NCBI GenBank assembly: GCA_027064425.1
Contig: JAMOPO010000027.1
Span: 62,001-126,000 of the forward strand
Direction: 5' to 3'
DNA: 64,000 bases
Origin: Methanobacteriota archaeon
Lineage (GTDB): Archaea > JAADCQ01 > Methanopyri > Methanopyrales > Methanopyraceae
Shown here: piece after piece, positions 1-10,832 of the stretch
Layout of the letters: each line of letters begins with the position of its first letter
How positions within the stretch are numbered: position 1 is the stretch's first letter
Notes under the pieces: model-generated
What the model was told of the DNA's origin: nothing
The model's input: only the letters and a program-made list of their open reading frames with translations
Databases searched by the model: none
Made by a program: the position numbers and the translations under genes

Positions 1-252
1 CACCAGGGCGAGGAGCGCCAGCGCCCCGTCGAGGTCCAGGTCTAGGAACGCGACCGTCTCCTCCTCCGCCACGCCGACCCTCACGTCCGCGGGCACGCGG
101 CCCGTATCCCGGCTCTTCAGGTCCAGCCGGCGCTCCCCGACGGACTTCACGTAGCCCACCCGGTAACCCTCCTCGGTCAGCTCCTCGGCCGCCTCCGCGC
201 AGAACTCGGTCTTGCCCGAACCCTTGGGTCCCACCACCTGAAGGACCCGCAC
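1..252 (-). CDS. MobB-like P-loop NTPase (N-terminal part; runs off the window)
   Basis: The GTG start at 252 follows a GGGGGA ribosome site, and 84 residues are visible before the edge. The protein opens with a short beta strand and the Walker A motif GPKGSGKT at about residues 8-15, followed by the segment GYVKSVGERRLDLKSRDTGR. That layout is typical of MobB, a GTPase that helps deliver molybdopterin guanine dinucleotide. Methanogen formylmethanofuran dehydrogenases need such molybdenum or tungsten pterins, which would be a reason to have it (inference). The C-terminal part is missing, so another small P-loop family is possible. It diverges from the hydrolase gene that starts at 312. Confidence 0.6.
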   Translation of the reverse strand, partial: MRVLQVVGPKGSGKTEFCAEAAEELTEEGYRVGYVKSVGERRLDLKSRDTGRVPADVRVGVAEEETVAFLDLDLDGALALLALV

Positions 253-311
253 GTTCGGTCCCCCTAACCTTATCAGGGACCGCGGGAGGGTCACGCGGTC
301 GGGGGCGCGGA

Positions 312-959
312 TTGTACAAGGTGACCGTGGTGGTCTCGGACGAGCCTCCGCTGGAGGAGGGTCTGAAGTCCGGACCCGGATTCGCGGCGCTGGTCGAGGG
401 AAGGAGAACGGTGCTCTTCGACACCGGTCCCAGCCCGGACCTGCTGGAGCATAACCTCAAGGAGCTGGGGTACGAGCCGGACGACATCGACTTCGTCGTG
501 GTGTCTCACAACCACTGGGACCACACGGGAGGGTTGGAGGCCGTCGCCTCCTCGGCCCTGAAAGTGGTCACCCCGGAGGAGCTGGGCGCGCCGAACGAGA
601 TGGTTCGGGAGGAGTGGCTCGGCATCGACGACATCGTGCTGACCGACGTGCTCGAGGGACCGCCCCGGGAGCGGGCGCTCTTCATCAGCGGCCTCCTGGT
701 GACCGGGTGCGCCCACCCCGGCATCGACAAGTTCGCGGAGTGGTGCGACCGGCGCGGGTTCAAGGTGACCGCCGTCCTCGGCGGGTTCCATCTGTCGGGC
801 GCGTCGAAGCGGGAGGTCGAGCGCATCGCCGATCGGTTGGAGGAGCTCGGGGTGGAGATCGCGGGACCGTGCCACTGCTCGGGCGAGGTCGCGAAGGAAG
901 TGTTCAAGGAGCGGTTCGAGTTCATCGACGTGGGCCCGGGACTCGAGGTGAAGATCTAG
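312..959 (+). CDS. Metallo-beta-lactamase-fold hydrolase, MJ0301 type
   Basis: The protein has 215 residues and a TTG start. It carries the metal-binding signature SHNHWDHTGG at residues 65-74 (HxHxDH), then GCAHPGID, GGFHLSG and GPCHCSG blocks that supply later ligands. This arrangement matches the archaeal family often annotated as a dihydropterin ribofuranosylaminobenzene phosphate synthase. That name is poorly supported biochemically, so only a metal-dependent hydrolase is claimed here. No signal peptide or membrane segment is visible, so it should be cytoplasmic. It faces argC, which ends at 1030; the 70 bases between hold an inverted repeat. Confidence 0.8.
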   Translation: MYKVTVVVSDEPPLEEGLKSGPGFAALVEGRRTVLFDTGPSPDLLEHNLKELGYEPDDIDFVVVSHNHWDHTGGLEAVASSALKVVTPEELGAPNEMVREEWLGIDDIVLTDVLEGPPRERALFISGLLVTGCAHPGIDKFAEWCDRRGFKVTAVLGGFHLSGASKREVERIADRLEELGVEIAGPCHCSGEVAKEVFKERFEFIDVGPGLEVKI

Positions 960-964
960 CCGCG

Positions 965-1029
965 CCCGGCGCCGCGACGCCCGGGGAGGCGCCCGGGATG
1001 GTGAGGGACGACCGGGGGCCGGCGCCGGG
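965..1029. terminator. Inverted repeat between convergent genes
   Basis: The 10-base arms CCCGGCGCCG (965-974) and CGGCGCCGGG (1020-1029) are perfectly complementary and enclose another GC-rich element containing two CCCGGG palindromes. The element fills the gap between the stop codons of the hydrolase (959) and argC (1030). It may terminate or insulate convergent transcripts. No T-run follows, as archaeal terminators usually have, so the role is uncertain. Confidence 0.35.
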
Positions 1030-2061
1030 TCACGGATGGTACCCGAACTCTTCCAGTCCCGCCGCTTCCTCGAACCCCATCCGGATGTTCATGTTCTGGA
1101 TAGCCTGACCGGAGGCTCCCTTGGTCAGGTTGTCGATGGCCGAGGCCACGACGATGCGGCCGTCACCCACGGCGAAGACGCCGATGTCGCAGTAGTTGGT
1201 GCCCCGCACCGCCCACAGCCGCGGCGCCTCACCGACCTCGCACAGGCGGATGAACGGCTCATCCTCGTAGTAATCCTCGTAGAGCTCCCGGAGCTCTTGG
1301 GGCTCGATCTCCGCGTCGCCGAGGCAGTGGGCGGTCGTCTCGATGCCGCGGACGAGCGGTGCCAGGTGCGGGGTGAAGTGCACCTCCGCGTCGCCCAGCT
1401 TGCTCAGCTCCTGCCGGATCTCGGGCAGGTGCCGGTGGTCCGTGGGGTTGTACGGGGTGAGGTCCTCCGCGCACTCCGGGTGGTGGGTCGTCTGGGAGGG
1501 CTTGACACCGGCGCCCGAGGTCCCGCTCTTGGAGTCGAAGATGATCACGTCGGCCAGGCCCTCCTCCACGATCGGGGCGGCGGCGAGGATCGCTCCGGTG
1601 GGGTAGCACCCGGGGTTGGCGATGAGATCGGCCTTCCGTATCTCGTCCCGGTGCAGCTCGGGCAGCCCGTACACGGCCTTGTCGTTGAGCTCCGGGGCCT
1701 TGTGTTCGACGCCGTACCAGCGCTCGTACTCCTCGACGTCGTCGAACCGGAAGTCGGCGCTGAGGTCGATCACGACGGCCCCACCGTCGAGCAGCTCGGG
1801 CACGATCTCCATGGCCGCGGTGTGTGGCACGGCCGTGAACACGACGTCGCACTCCTCACCGACCTCCGCCGGGTCTGGGTCCGTGAACCGGAGGTCGGGG
1901 TACTCGTCGCGGAGGTTAGGGTGCACCTTCCAGACGGGTTCTCCCTCCATCTTGCGGGAGGTCGCGTACCGGACCTCCTCAACCTCGGGGTGCCGGGCGA
2001 GGAGCCTTAGGAGCTCTCCGCCCGTGTAACCGGAGGCGCCGACCACGCCCACGACGACCAC
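1030..2061 (-). CDS. argC: N-acetyl-gamma-glutamyl-phosphate reductase (ArgC; possibly also LysY)
   Basis: This enzyme reduces the acyl-phosphate intermediate to the semialdehyde in arginine synthesis; some archaeal versions also serve the LysW lysine route. The 343-residue length is normal. The NADP-binding motif GASGYTGGEL lies at residues 8-17 and the catalytic cysteine is C152 in NPGCYPTG. A GTG start at 2061 leaves only 14 bases to the divergent mptE start. argF lies 5.5 kb away on the other strand, so the arginine genes are scattered rather than in one operon. Confidence 0.95.
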   Translation of the reverse strand: MVVVGVVGASGYTGGELLRLLARHPEVEEVRYATSRKMEGEPVWKVHPNLRDEYPDLRFTDPDPAEVGEECDVVFTAVPHTAAMEIVPELLDGGAVVIDLSADFRFDDVEEYERWYGVEHKAPELNDKAVYGLPELHRDEIRKADLIANPGCYPTGAILAAAPIVEEGLADVIIFDSKSGTSGAGVKPSQTTHHPECAEDLTPYNPTDHRHLPEIRQELSKLGDAEVHFTPHLAPLVRGIETTAHCLGDAEIEPQELRELYEDYYEDEPFIRLCEVGEAPRLWAVRGTNYCDIGVFAVGDGRIVVASAIDNLTKGASGQAIQNMNIRMGFEEAAGLEEFGYHP

Positions 2062-2075
2062 GGGGTGCCGCCCCC

Positions 2076-2777
2076 TTGGGCGACCCTTTGGTGGAGATCG
2101 TCGGGGAGATTCGCCGTGATCTGGGCTTTAAGGAGTCCGAGGATCGGCTGGCCGCGGCGCTGATGTGCGAGCTGTTGTCGGGTCGGGGACTGGATCTGAG
2201 GGACGTCCCGGTCGCCCGGGAGGTGGTCGTGGTCGGGGCCGGACCGTCCGTCCGCAGGCTGCCGGAGGTTCGAGAGGAGCTTGAGGACCGGGTCGTTTAC
2301 GCCGCGGACGGCGCGTGTGAGGCGCTGCTCCGGGCGGGCATCGTCCCGGACGTGGTGGTCACGGACCTAGACGGCCGGGTGGAGTTCCTGCTGATGGCCG
2401 TGCGGGCGGGCGCGGTACCCGTCGTGCACGCGCACGGGGACAACGTGGACCGGCTGGCGCGGTGGGTCCCGGTGCTGGCGGATGAGGGAGTGCTCGGGAC
2501 CTGCCAGGTGGACCCGCCGTGCCCGGAGCTCGTGAATCCGGGCGGGTTCACGGACGGGGATCGCGCGGTGGTGCTGGCGGCCAGGCGCGGGGCGCGCCGG
2601 GTTCTAACCGTGGGGATGGACTTCGGGGAGCTGACGACGGAGTTCTCCAGGCCGGGTGAGGGGCGCGGCGTGTTCCGGGCGGACCCCGTCAAGCGAAGGA
2701 AGCTGGAGTGGGGGGAGCGGATCGTGCGGATGGTCCGGGAGCACCTAGGGGTGGAGATCGTCCCGATGGTGGAGTAG
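2076..2777 (+). CDS. mptE: 6-hydroxymethyl-7,8-dihydropterin diphosphokinase, archaeal type (MptE)
   Basis: This DUF115-family protein transfers a diphosphate to hydroxymethyl-dihydropterin, a step toward tetrahydromethanopterin, the C1 carrier of methanogens. The 233 residues contain the family hallmarks VVGAGPSV, the AADGA block, VTDLDG and VHAHGDN, in the same order as in the characterised Methanocaldococcus enzyme. The start is TTG, next to the divergent argC. It is unrelated in sequence to bacterial FolK. Confidence 0.88.
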   Translation: MGDPLVEIVGEIRRDLGFKESEDRLAAALMCELLSGRGLDLRDVPVAREVVVVGAGPSVRRLPEVREELEDRVVYAADGACEALLRAGIVPDVVVTDLDGRVEFLLMAVRAGAVPVVHAHGDNVDRLARWVPVLADEGVLGTCQVDPPCPELVNPGGFTDGDRAVVLAARRGARRVLTVGMDFGELTTEFSRPGEGRGVFRADPVKRRKLEWGERIVRMVREHLGVEIVPMVE

Positions 2778-2824
2778 GGGCTCGGCCTCGTGCCGTGTCA
2801 TCACCGGTCAGCAGGGGCGCCGGG

Positions 2825-3580
2825 TCACCTCATCGCACGGATCTCTTCCCACAGCCTGCGCATCGCCGGCGCGGCGCGCTCGCGGATGCACACGTGCATG
2901 TGGTGGGACAGCTGGGTCTCGGAGGGGTTGATCTCGATCAGCCTGGCCCCGTGCTGCCGGGCGATCACGGGCAGGTCGGCGGCGGGCCGAACCTCCCCGG
3001 AGGTGCCGATCACGAGCATCACGTCGCAACCTCGAGCCAGCTCCTCAGCCTCGACGAGGGCGTCCGGTGGGAGGGGCTCGCCGAACCAGACGACCCCGGG
3101 CCGCAGCAGCTCGCCGCACTCGGGGCACCGGGGAGGGAGCTCGTCGTACTCGAGCCCCTCTCCACGTTCCGGGTCGTTCATCCGCTCGTAGTCGCAGTCG
3201 ATGCACTCATCGCGCCAGATGTTCCCGTGCAGCTCGATGACGCGCTCGGAGCCGGCGCGCTGGTGCAGCCCGTCAACGTTCTGGGTGATCACGGCCTCCA
3301 GAAGGCCTTCCTCTTCCATCCTAGCGAGGATCCGGTGCGCGTCATTGGGCTCCGCCTCGGCGATCTTCTTCCGGCGCCAGAGGTACCATTTCCAAACTTT
3401 CTCGGGATCCTTGGCGAACGCCTCCGGGGTGGCGAGCTCGCGGGGATCGTAGCGGTTCCAGAGCCCGTCCTTGCCGCGGAAGGTGGGGATGCCGGAGTCG
3501 GCGGAGGCCCCGGCTCCGGTCAGGGCGACGACGGTCTCGGCGTCCAGGATGAGCTCCGCGGCGCGCTCCAGCTCACTCAT
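2825..3580 (-). CDS. Sir2-family NAD-dependent protein deacylase
   Basis: Sirtuins remove acyl groups from lysine using NAD, for example from chromatin protein Alba in archaea. The 251 residues carry [15 protein letters not shown] (NAD pocket), TQNVDGLHQ, the catalytic histidine in ELHGN, and a four-cysteine zinc site made of CIDC and CPEC. All key residues are present. The ATG start overlaps the end of the upstream radical SAM gene by 8 bases, so the two are probably co-transcribed. Confidence 0.93.
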   Translation of the reverse strand: MSELERAAELILDAETVVALTGAGASADSGIPTFRGKDGLWNRYDPRELATPEAFAKDPEKVWKWYLWRRKKIAEAEPNDAHRILARMEEEGLLEAVITQNVDGLHQRAGSERVIELHGNIWRDECIDCDYERMNDPERGEGLEYDELPPRCPECGELLRPGVVWFGEPLPPDALVEAEELARGCDVMLVIGTSGEVRPAADLPVIARQHGARLIEINPSETQLSHHMHVCIRERAAPAMRRLWEEIRAMR

Positions 3581-5096
3581 TTTGCTCCTTCCTCCGCTGC
3601 TTCTTCCACTCCTCCAGCGGGACGCCGAACTTCCGCTCGACCTCCTCCCGGTGGATGGTGTTGTAGGCGCAGAACGGGATGATCCGGCCGTCCGGGGTGG
3701 CGTAGTGGATCACGCAGCGCCGCACCCGGTCGACCTGGAAGTTGTACGGGTCCATGAAGTGCATGCAACCGAGTAGGAACGCGTTCCAGTGGTACTCGGA
3801 GAGGGCGTCGTACGTTCCCTTGGTGACCACGTCCACGACCAGACGCGCCAGGCGCTTCTTGCCGGTGATTCCCTTGAAGATCCGGCGGAGGTTCTTGGCG
3901 ATGATCCAGGTTGCCTTGGCCTTGTCCCGCGTCCGCTCCAGGCTGCCAATCTTCCTTGCGACCTTCTCGAGCGTGTCGAGGAAGGCGTCCGGGTCGACGT
4001 AGTCGGTGATCGGCCGGTACCAGTCGTCCTCCTCGATGAGGTAAGTGGCGACGCCGCAGATTGGGTGGGCGGAGAACTCGGGCTTGGGCTCACCGTGCAG
4101 GCGGCCGATCAGGTGCGCGATCTTGGCGGCGACGGGGACGGGGTAGAAGCTGTCGGCGGGGATCCTGCCATCGGTCTGCTCCTCGACGAGCTTGACGAAG
4201 TCTGGGATGGTGATCCGCATCCGCTCGCGCTCCTCTTTCGGCGTCCGGCCGGTGAAGGAGATGGGCTGAACGTTGATCCCGCGGATGACCTCGTACTCGC
4301 GGGCGAAGTCGAGCATGGGTCGGATCTGGTCGTCGTTCACGCCGCGGGCGAGGGTGGGGACGAGGACGGTGGAGAGCCCCACGCGCTCGAGAACCTTGAT
4401 CGCCTCCTTCTTGAGCTCCAGGACCTTCCGGCTGCCGCGCACCTCCTCGTAGATCTCGGGCTTGAGCCCGTCGAACTGCAGGTACACGACGTTGAGCCCG
4501 GCCTCGTGCAGGTCCTCGGCGAGCTCGGGGTTGCGCGCGAACTCGATCCCGTTGGTCGCGATCTGGACGTGGAAGCCGCGCTCGTCGGCCGCCGCGATGA
4601 TCTCGTGGATGTCGTCTCGAACGAGCGGCTCGCCGCCCGCAAACTGGACGGCCGGGGTCTTCACGGGGCGCTCGGAGCGGAGCAGGTCGAGCATCTCCTC
4701 GATCTGCTCGAGGCTGGGCTCGTAAACGTACCCCTTCGCCTCGGCGTTGGCGAAGCAGACCGGACAGTTCAGGTTGCAGCGGTTGGTCACGTCGATGATG
4801 CCGAGGGCGGTCGTGCTGAGGTGACGGTCGCAGAGGCCGCAGCTGCGGGGACAGCCCTCGGAGCACTCCGTCTGCGGGTTCTCGATCCCGGGCCCCTTAT
4901 GCTCGTACTTCATGGCGCGCTCGAACATCTCCACGTCGGACCACACCACCTCCCGGAACTCGCCGTGCTCGGGGCACTTCTTAACTATCTCAACCTCACC
5001 GTTCCCGGTGCGCACCAGCCGGGCCGGAACGATTTCAAGGCACTCCGGGCAGAGGCTCTCGGTCTCGTACAGCACCTCGTTATTCTCGGTGGTCAC
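3573..5096 (-). CDS. tes: Radical SAM enzyme, tetraether lipid synthase (Tes) family
   Basis: The GTG at 5096 is chosen as start because GGGGGTG precedes it and longer versions add a non-conserved Ser/Thr/Pro tail; this gives 507 residues. The radical SAM cluster CNLNCPVC is at residues 107-114. An N-terminal CPEC (16-19), CPEH (41-44) and the cluster C78-C82-C86-C89 supply further metal ligands, a layout known in MJ0619-type proteins. MJ0619 was first tied to methanopterin methylation and later shown to join archaeol chains into tetraether lipids. The divergent neighbour carS, also in ether lipid synthesis, favours the lipid role (inference). Confidence 0.82.
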   Translation of the reverse strand: MTTENNEVLYETESLCPECLEIVPARLVRTGNGEVEIVKKCPEHGEFREVVWSDVEMFERAMKYEHKGPGIENPQTECSEGCPRSCGLCDRHLSTTALGIIDVTNRCNLNCPVCFANAEAKGYVYEPSLEQIEEMLDLLRSERPVKTPAVQFAGGEPLVRDDIHEIIAAADERGFHVQIATNGIEFARNPELAEDLHEAGLNVVYLQFDGLKPEIYEEVRGSRKVLELKKEAIKVLERVGLSTVLVPTLARGVNDDQIRPMLDFAREYEVIRGINVQPISFTGRTPKEERERMRITIPDFVKLVEEQTDGRIPADSFYPVPVAAKIAHLIGRLHGEPKPEFSAHPICGVATYLIEEDDWYRPITDYVDPDAFLDTLEKVARKIGSLERTRDKAKATWIIAKNLRRIFKGITGKKRLARLVVDVVTKGTYDALSEYHWNAFLLGCMHFMDPYNFQVDRVRRCVIHYATPDGRIIPFCAYNTIHREEVERKFGVPLEEWKKQRRKEQNE

Positions 5097-5124
5097 CAGT
5101 GCACCCCCGGAAGGGGATGGTGGA

Positions 5125-5640
5125 ATGGACGTGGGTGTGACCGTAATCGAAGTCGCTCGAGGGGTGTGGTTCATACTGCCCGCCTACATCGCCAACCTTA
5201 GCGCTTGCCTGTTCGGGGGCGGTACCCCGCTGGATTTTGGTAAAAAGCTTTCCGACGGGCGACGCCTGCTGGGCGACGGCGTAACCGTTCGCGGGTTCTG
5301 CGTGGGGGTGCTGGCGGGGGCGCTGACGGGGCTTGCGGAGGGTATCGCCAGCGGGAACCCCTCCAGGTGGCTGGAGGGAGCCGTCCTGGGCTTCGGGGCG
5401 ATGGCGGGTGACGCGGCGGGAAGCTTCATCAAGCGGCGGCTCGGGCTCGAGCGGGGGGCACCGGCCCCGGTCCTGGACCAGCTGGACTTCTTCGCGGGCG
5501 CCCTCCTCGCTTACTACCTGGTCTACGGGCAGGCCCTCACCGCGAAGATGATCGCGGTGCTGGCGGGGCTAACGCTCTTCCTGCACTGGCTGACCAACGC
5601 CCTCGGCTACCTGTTGAAGCTGAAGGAGGTGCCGTGGTGA
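5125..5640 (+). CDS. carS: CDP-archaeol synthase (CarS)
   Basis: This membrane enzyme couples CTP to unsaturated archaetidic acid, making the activated lipid for polar head-group attachment. The 171 residues start with the family signature of a hydrophobic segment containing WFILPAYIAN, then GGGTPLDFGK and LLGDGVTVRGF, and contain about five membrane segments. The ATG at 5125 follows an AAGGGGATGG ribosome site. Only 28 bases separate this start from the start of the divergent tes gene. Its TGA stop overlaps the ATG of pyrE. Confidence 0.92.
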   Translation: MDVGVTVIEVARGVWFILPAYIANLSACLFGGGTPLDFGKKLSDGRRLLGDGVTVRGFCVGVLAGALTGLAEGIASGNPSRWLEGAVLGFGAMAGDAAGSFIKRRLGLERGAPAPVLDQLDFFAGALLAYYLVYGQALTAKMIAVLAGLTLFLHWLTNALGYLLKLKEVPW

Positions 5641-6185
5641 TGGAGCGGGAGCGGCTCGTAAGGATGCTCCTGGACGCTGGGGCGCTGAAGTTTGGGAACT
5701 TCGTTCTCTCCTCCGGGCGCCGCAGCGATTACTACGTCGACATCAAGGAGGCGTGCACGCACCCGGAGGTGCTGGACGCGCTGACGGACGCGCTGGCGGA
5801 GATCCTACCCGACGGCGAGGTGGTAGCGGGACCGGAGCTGGGTGCGGTACCGCTCGTCTCGGTCCTGGCGGTTAAGACGGGTCGGGAGATGGCCATCATC
5901 CGGAAGAGACGGAAGGAGTACGGCCGGGAGGAGAGGATCGTAGGCGACGTGGAGGGTCGGCGGGTGATCCTCGTGGACGACGTGGCAACGACGGGCGGGT
6001 CCCTGCTCGAGGCGGCGGAGGCTGTCGAGGAGGCGGGCGGCGAGGTGCGGGACGCGGTCGTCGTCGTGGACCGGCGCGAGGGGGCGGAGGAAGCGCTTAA
6101 AGAGCGTGGAATCAGGCTGAGGAGCGTGCTGACGGCCGACGAGCTGCGGGGGGCGGCGGAGCGTGAAGGTGATGATCGTGGGTAG
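5640..6185 (+). CDS. pyrE: Orotate phosphoribosyltransferase
   Basis: PyrE joins orotate to PRPP in pyrimidine synthesis. The 181 residues carry the PRPP-binding motif VILVDDVATTGGS and the early SSGRRSDYYVD substrate loop. Candidate starts are GTG 5634, GTG 5637 and ATG 5640; the ATG is preferred because AAGGAGGT ends at 5630, and it forms a TGATG overlap with the carS stop. It overlaps purD by 23 bases. Nucleotide synthesis genes (pyrE, purD, then pyrG and purA elsewhere) recur through the window. Confidence 0.93.
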   Translation: MERERLVRMLLDAGALKFGNFVLSSGRRSDYYVDIKEACTHPEVLDALTDALAEILPDGEVVAGPELGAVPLVSVLAVKTGREMAIIRKRRKEYGREERIVGDVEGRRVILVDDVATTGGSLLEAAEAVEEAGGEVRDAVVVVDRREGAEEALKERGIRLRSVLTADELRGAAEREGDDRG

Positions 6186-7514
6186 CGGGGCCCGGGAGCA
6201 CGCGATCGCGGAGGCGCTGTGCGGGGCCCCGGACGAGGACGTGGAGTTGTACGCGTTCATGGGGAACCGTAACCCTGGGCTGATCCGCCTCTCCGAGGAC
6301 TACGAGGTGGGTGACCCGACGGACGTCGACGCGGTGGCCAAGGCGGCGGCTAGGTGGGACGTCGACCTGGCGGTGGTCGGCCCCGAGGACCCGCTGGCCG
6401 AGGGCGTCGCCGACCGCCTGGAGGAGGAGGGCGTCCCGACGTTCGGTCCCAAGCGCGACCCGGCGCGGATCGAGTGGGACAAGGGTTTCGCGCGCCGGCT
6501 GATGAAGAAGTACGGGATCGAGGGTTACCCGGAGTTCGGGGTGTTTGAGGACCCGGACGAGGCCTGCGACTTCATCGACGAGCTGGGCAAGCCGGTGGCT
6601 GTGAAGCCGGCCGGCCTCACGGGCGGTAAGGGCGTCAAGGTGGTGGGTGATCAGCTGAAAAACCTGGAGGAGGCGAAGGAGTACGTCCGCGAGATCTTCG
6701 AGAAAGAGATCGGCGGCATCCCGAAGGTGGTGATCGAGGAGCGGTGCGTGGGCGAGGAGTACACCATCCAGGTGTACACGGACGGTCGGAAGGTGCTCCC
6801 GACGCCCGCCGTGCAGGACCATCCGCACGCCTACGAGGGGGATGAGGGGCCGATCACCGGAGGTATGGGCTCGTACTCCTGCCCGGATGGACTGTTACCG
6901 TTCCTGTCGAGGAAGGAGTACAAGGAGTCCATCCGCATCCTGGAGGAGGCCGTCGAGGCGATTCGGAAGGAGACGGGCGAGCCGTATCGGGGCGTCCTTT
7001 ACGGTCAGTTCATGCTGACGGCGGACGGGCCGGTGCTGATCGAGTTCAACTGCCGGTACGGAGACCCGGAGGCGATGAACATCCTGCCGATCGCGGAGGG
7101 CGACCTGGTCACCCTGCACGCCTCGATCGCGGAGGGCTCGATGGAGGGCGACGTCGAGTTCCTGGAGCGTGCCACGGTGTGCAAGTACGTGGTGCCGGAG
7201 GGCTACCCGGAGTCCTCGGAGGGTGAGGGCGAGCCGATCGAGGTGGACGAGGAGTGCATCCACCGGCTCGACGCCATCCCGTACTACGCGTCCGTGAACC
7301 TGGAGGAGGACGGCACGATCACGATGACCTCCTCGCGGGCGGTCGCGATCGTGGGTATCGGGGAGCGGCTGGAGGAGGCCGAGGAGGCCGCGGAGCGTGC
7401 GATCCGCGAGTGCGTGAGCGGTGAGAAGATCAGGCACCGGTCGGACATCGGCAAGCCCGAGACGGTAAGAGAGAAGGTCCGCCGGATGGAGCGGATCCGG
7501 GGGCGGGGCGGGTC

Positions 7515-7518
<4 letters not shown>
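6163..7518 (+). CDS. purD: Phosphoribosylamine-glycine ligase
   Basis: PurD makes glycinamide ribonucleotide from phosphoribosylamine, glycine and ATP, the second step of purine synthesis. The 451 residues show the N-terminal motif IVGSGAREHAIAE, an ATP-grasp region with KPAGLTGGKGV, and the metal-binding end EFNCRYGDPE. The GTG start lies inside the end of pyrE. Length and motifs are typical of the family. Confidence 0.96.
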
Positions 7519-9415
<1,897 letters not shown>

Positions 9416-9434
9416 GCGGCGAGGAGGTGTCCCG

Positions 9435-10832
9435 TTGAGCCGAGAGGAGCTGGTCGCCTACCTGACGGTGGCGCTCACGACCGCGTTCCTCATGTTCACC
9501 GCCCCCACGCTGATGAACTGGTACGACGTCCACTACTTCGAGCAGTGGTTTCGCGCCGCGGCGGCGCATGGGATCCTCAAGGTCTACTCGGTGTGCGAGA
9601 AGGTCCACTACCCGCCTCTGGCCGTGATATACTACGTCGCGGTGCGGGACCTCGTGCACGTCCTGCGCCTGGACACCGACCCCTGGACGTTCCAGTTCTC
9701 CATGAAGGTGCCTTTAGCTCTCTGCTACCTCTTCACCTCGCTGATAATCGTCTGGAGGTTCAAGTGGCCCGTCGCCCAGTGGGGAATCGTGTCGATACCC
9801 ATGGGACTGGTGATTTGGGGGTACCAGTTCGACACCATCATCGCGTTCCTGATGGCTCTATCCGCCGTAAGCGTCCTCGAGAGCAGGCCGGTCGCGGCGG
9901 GCGCGCTCCTGGCCCTGGCCACGAGCTTCAAGTACGTGCCCGCGGTGATGGCGGTCCCGATGGCCCTGGTACTGCGTGCCAGGGGCGGAAGTGTCCAGTC
10001 AACGAGGTTCCTCGCGGCCTTCGCTGGGCTGACCGCCGCCCTCTGGCTGCCGTTCTTCCTCGAGGATCCGGGGGCTTTCTGGCGGCAAGTGTTCCTGTTC
10101 CACATGCTCAGACTGCCGCAGGATCTGACTCCGTTCTACCTGCCATTGGTACTGTCCAGGTGGCACGTTCACCCATGGTTCTTCCTCCTTGGGAAGGTGT
10201 CCGGGGCGATCATGGTCGCGGGATTCGCCGTGATCGCCTGGTGGATGTGGAACAGGCGCGATGGGGTCATCAAAACGCTGATCGACAGGGTAGGGCCCAA
10301 GTTCGCCCTGTGGGGAACCTGCGCTCTGCTTGCCGCCTGGTTCGCCCTAACGACCAAGGTCGGCAACCCGTACTATCTGGCCTGGGTTTACCTCTGGGTG
10401 TTTCCGTTCGCTGGTTGGCTCATACCCGCGTGGCGGGTGGGGCTGATGAACTCGATACCGTTCCTGTTCACCGTTAACAGACTGCCTGCCCCCGTGCTCA
10501 ACGAGAAGGTGTTCGTGGTGGAGGACCTGCGGTGGTACCCCGCCCTCAGCCTGCTCGGGTTCTCGTCCCCCCACGTGCTCGAGAAGGCTCACCAGCTGCG
10601 GAAGGCAGCGCCCAAGCTCATGTGGGTCTGGTACAACCACATGCACCTGACCGAGGCGGCGCTGGTGGCCTGCTACACCATGGTGACCGCCTGGAACCTG
10701 ATCGACATTCTTAGGTGGGTGCGCGATCCGAGAGAGCCGAACGAGCGGCCCGACAACCGACCGATACACCCACTGCTGGTGGCCTTCACGCTGCCCGGGT
10801 TCGCGTTCGCCCTCTACCTGGCGTGGCCTTAG
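9435..10832 (+). CDS. Polytopic membrane protein, GT-C glycosyltransferase-like
   Basis: The 465-residue protein has roughly ten to eleven hydrophobic helices. The first extracytoplasmic loop contains WYDVHYFEQWF, an acidic and aromatic stretch placed as in GT-C mannosyltransferases (family 87 or DUF2029-like), and YPPLAVIYY follows. FKYVPAV and KVGNPYYLAW are also characteristic of that fold. It would use polyprenyl-phosphate sugars at the membrane (inference). Its last base pairs overlap the 3' end of the convergent methyltransferase by 4 bases. The exact substrate cannot be told. Confidence 0.6.
   Translation: MSREELVAYLTVALTTAFLMFTAPTLMNWYDVHYFEQWFRAAAAHGILKVYSVCEKVHYPPLAVIYYVAVRDLVHVLRLDTDPWTFQFSMKVPLALCYLFTSLIIVWRFKWPVAQWGIVSIPMGLVIWGYQFDTIIAFLMALSAVSVLESRPVAAGALLALATSFKYVPAVMAVPMALVLRARGGSVQSTRFLAAFAGLTAALWLPFFLEDPGAFWRQVFLFHMLRLPQDLTPFYLPLVLSRWHVHPWFFLLGKVSGAIMVAGFAVIAWWMWNRRDGVIKTLIDRVGPKFALWGTCALLAAWFALTTKVGNPYYLAWVYLWVFPFAGWLIPAWRVGLMNSIPFLFTVNRLPAPVLNEKVFVVEDLRWYPALSLLGFSSPHVLEKAHQLRKAAPKLMWVWYNHMHLTEAALVACYTMVTAWNLIDILRWVRDPREPNERPDNRPIHPLLVAFTLPGFAFALYLAWP

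Noticed and set aside
3789-5201. Long antisense reading frame opposite the tetraether synthase-like gene
   Set aside because: High GC content creates long open frames on the opposite strand; the composition is Leu/Val/Asp/Gly-biased and no motif is present, while the sense frame has full radical SAM motifs.
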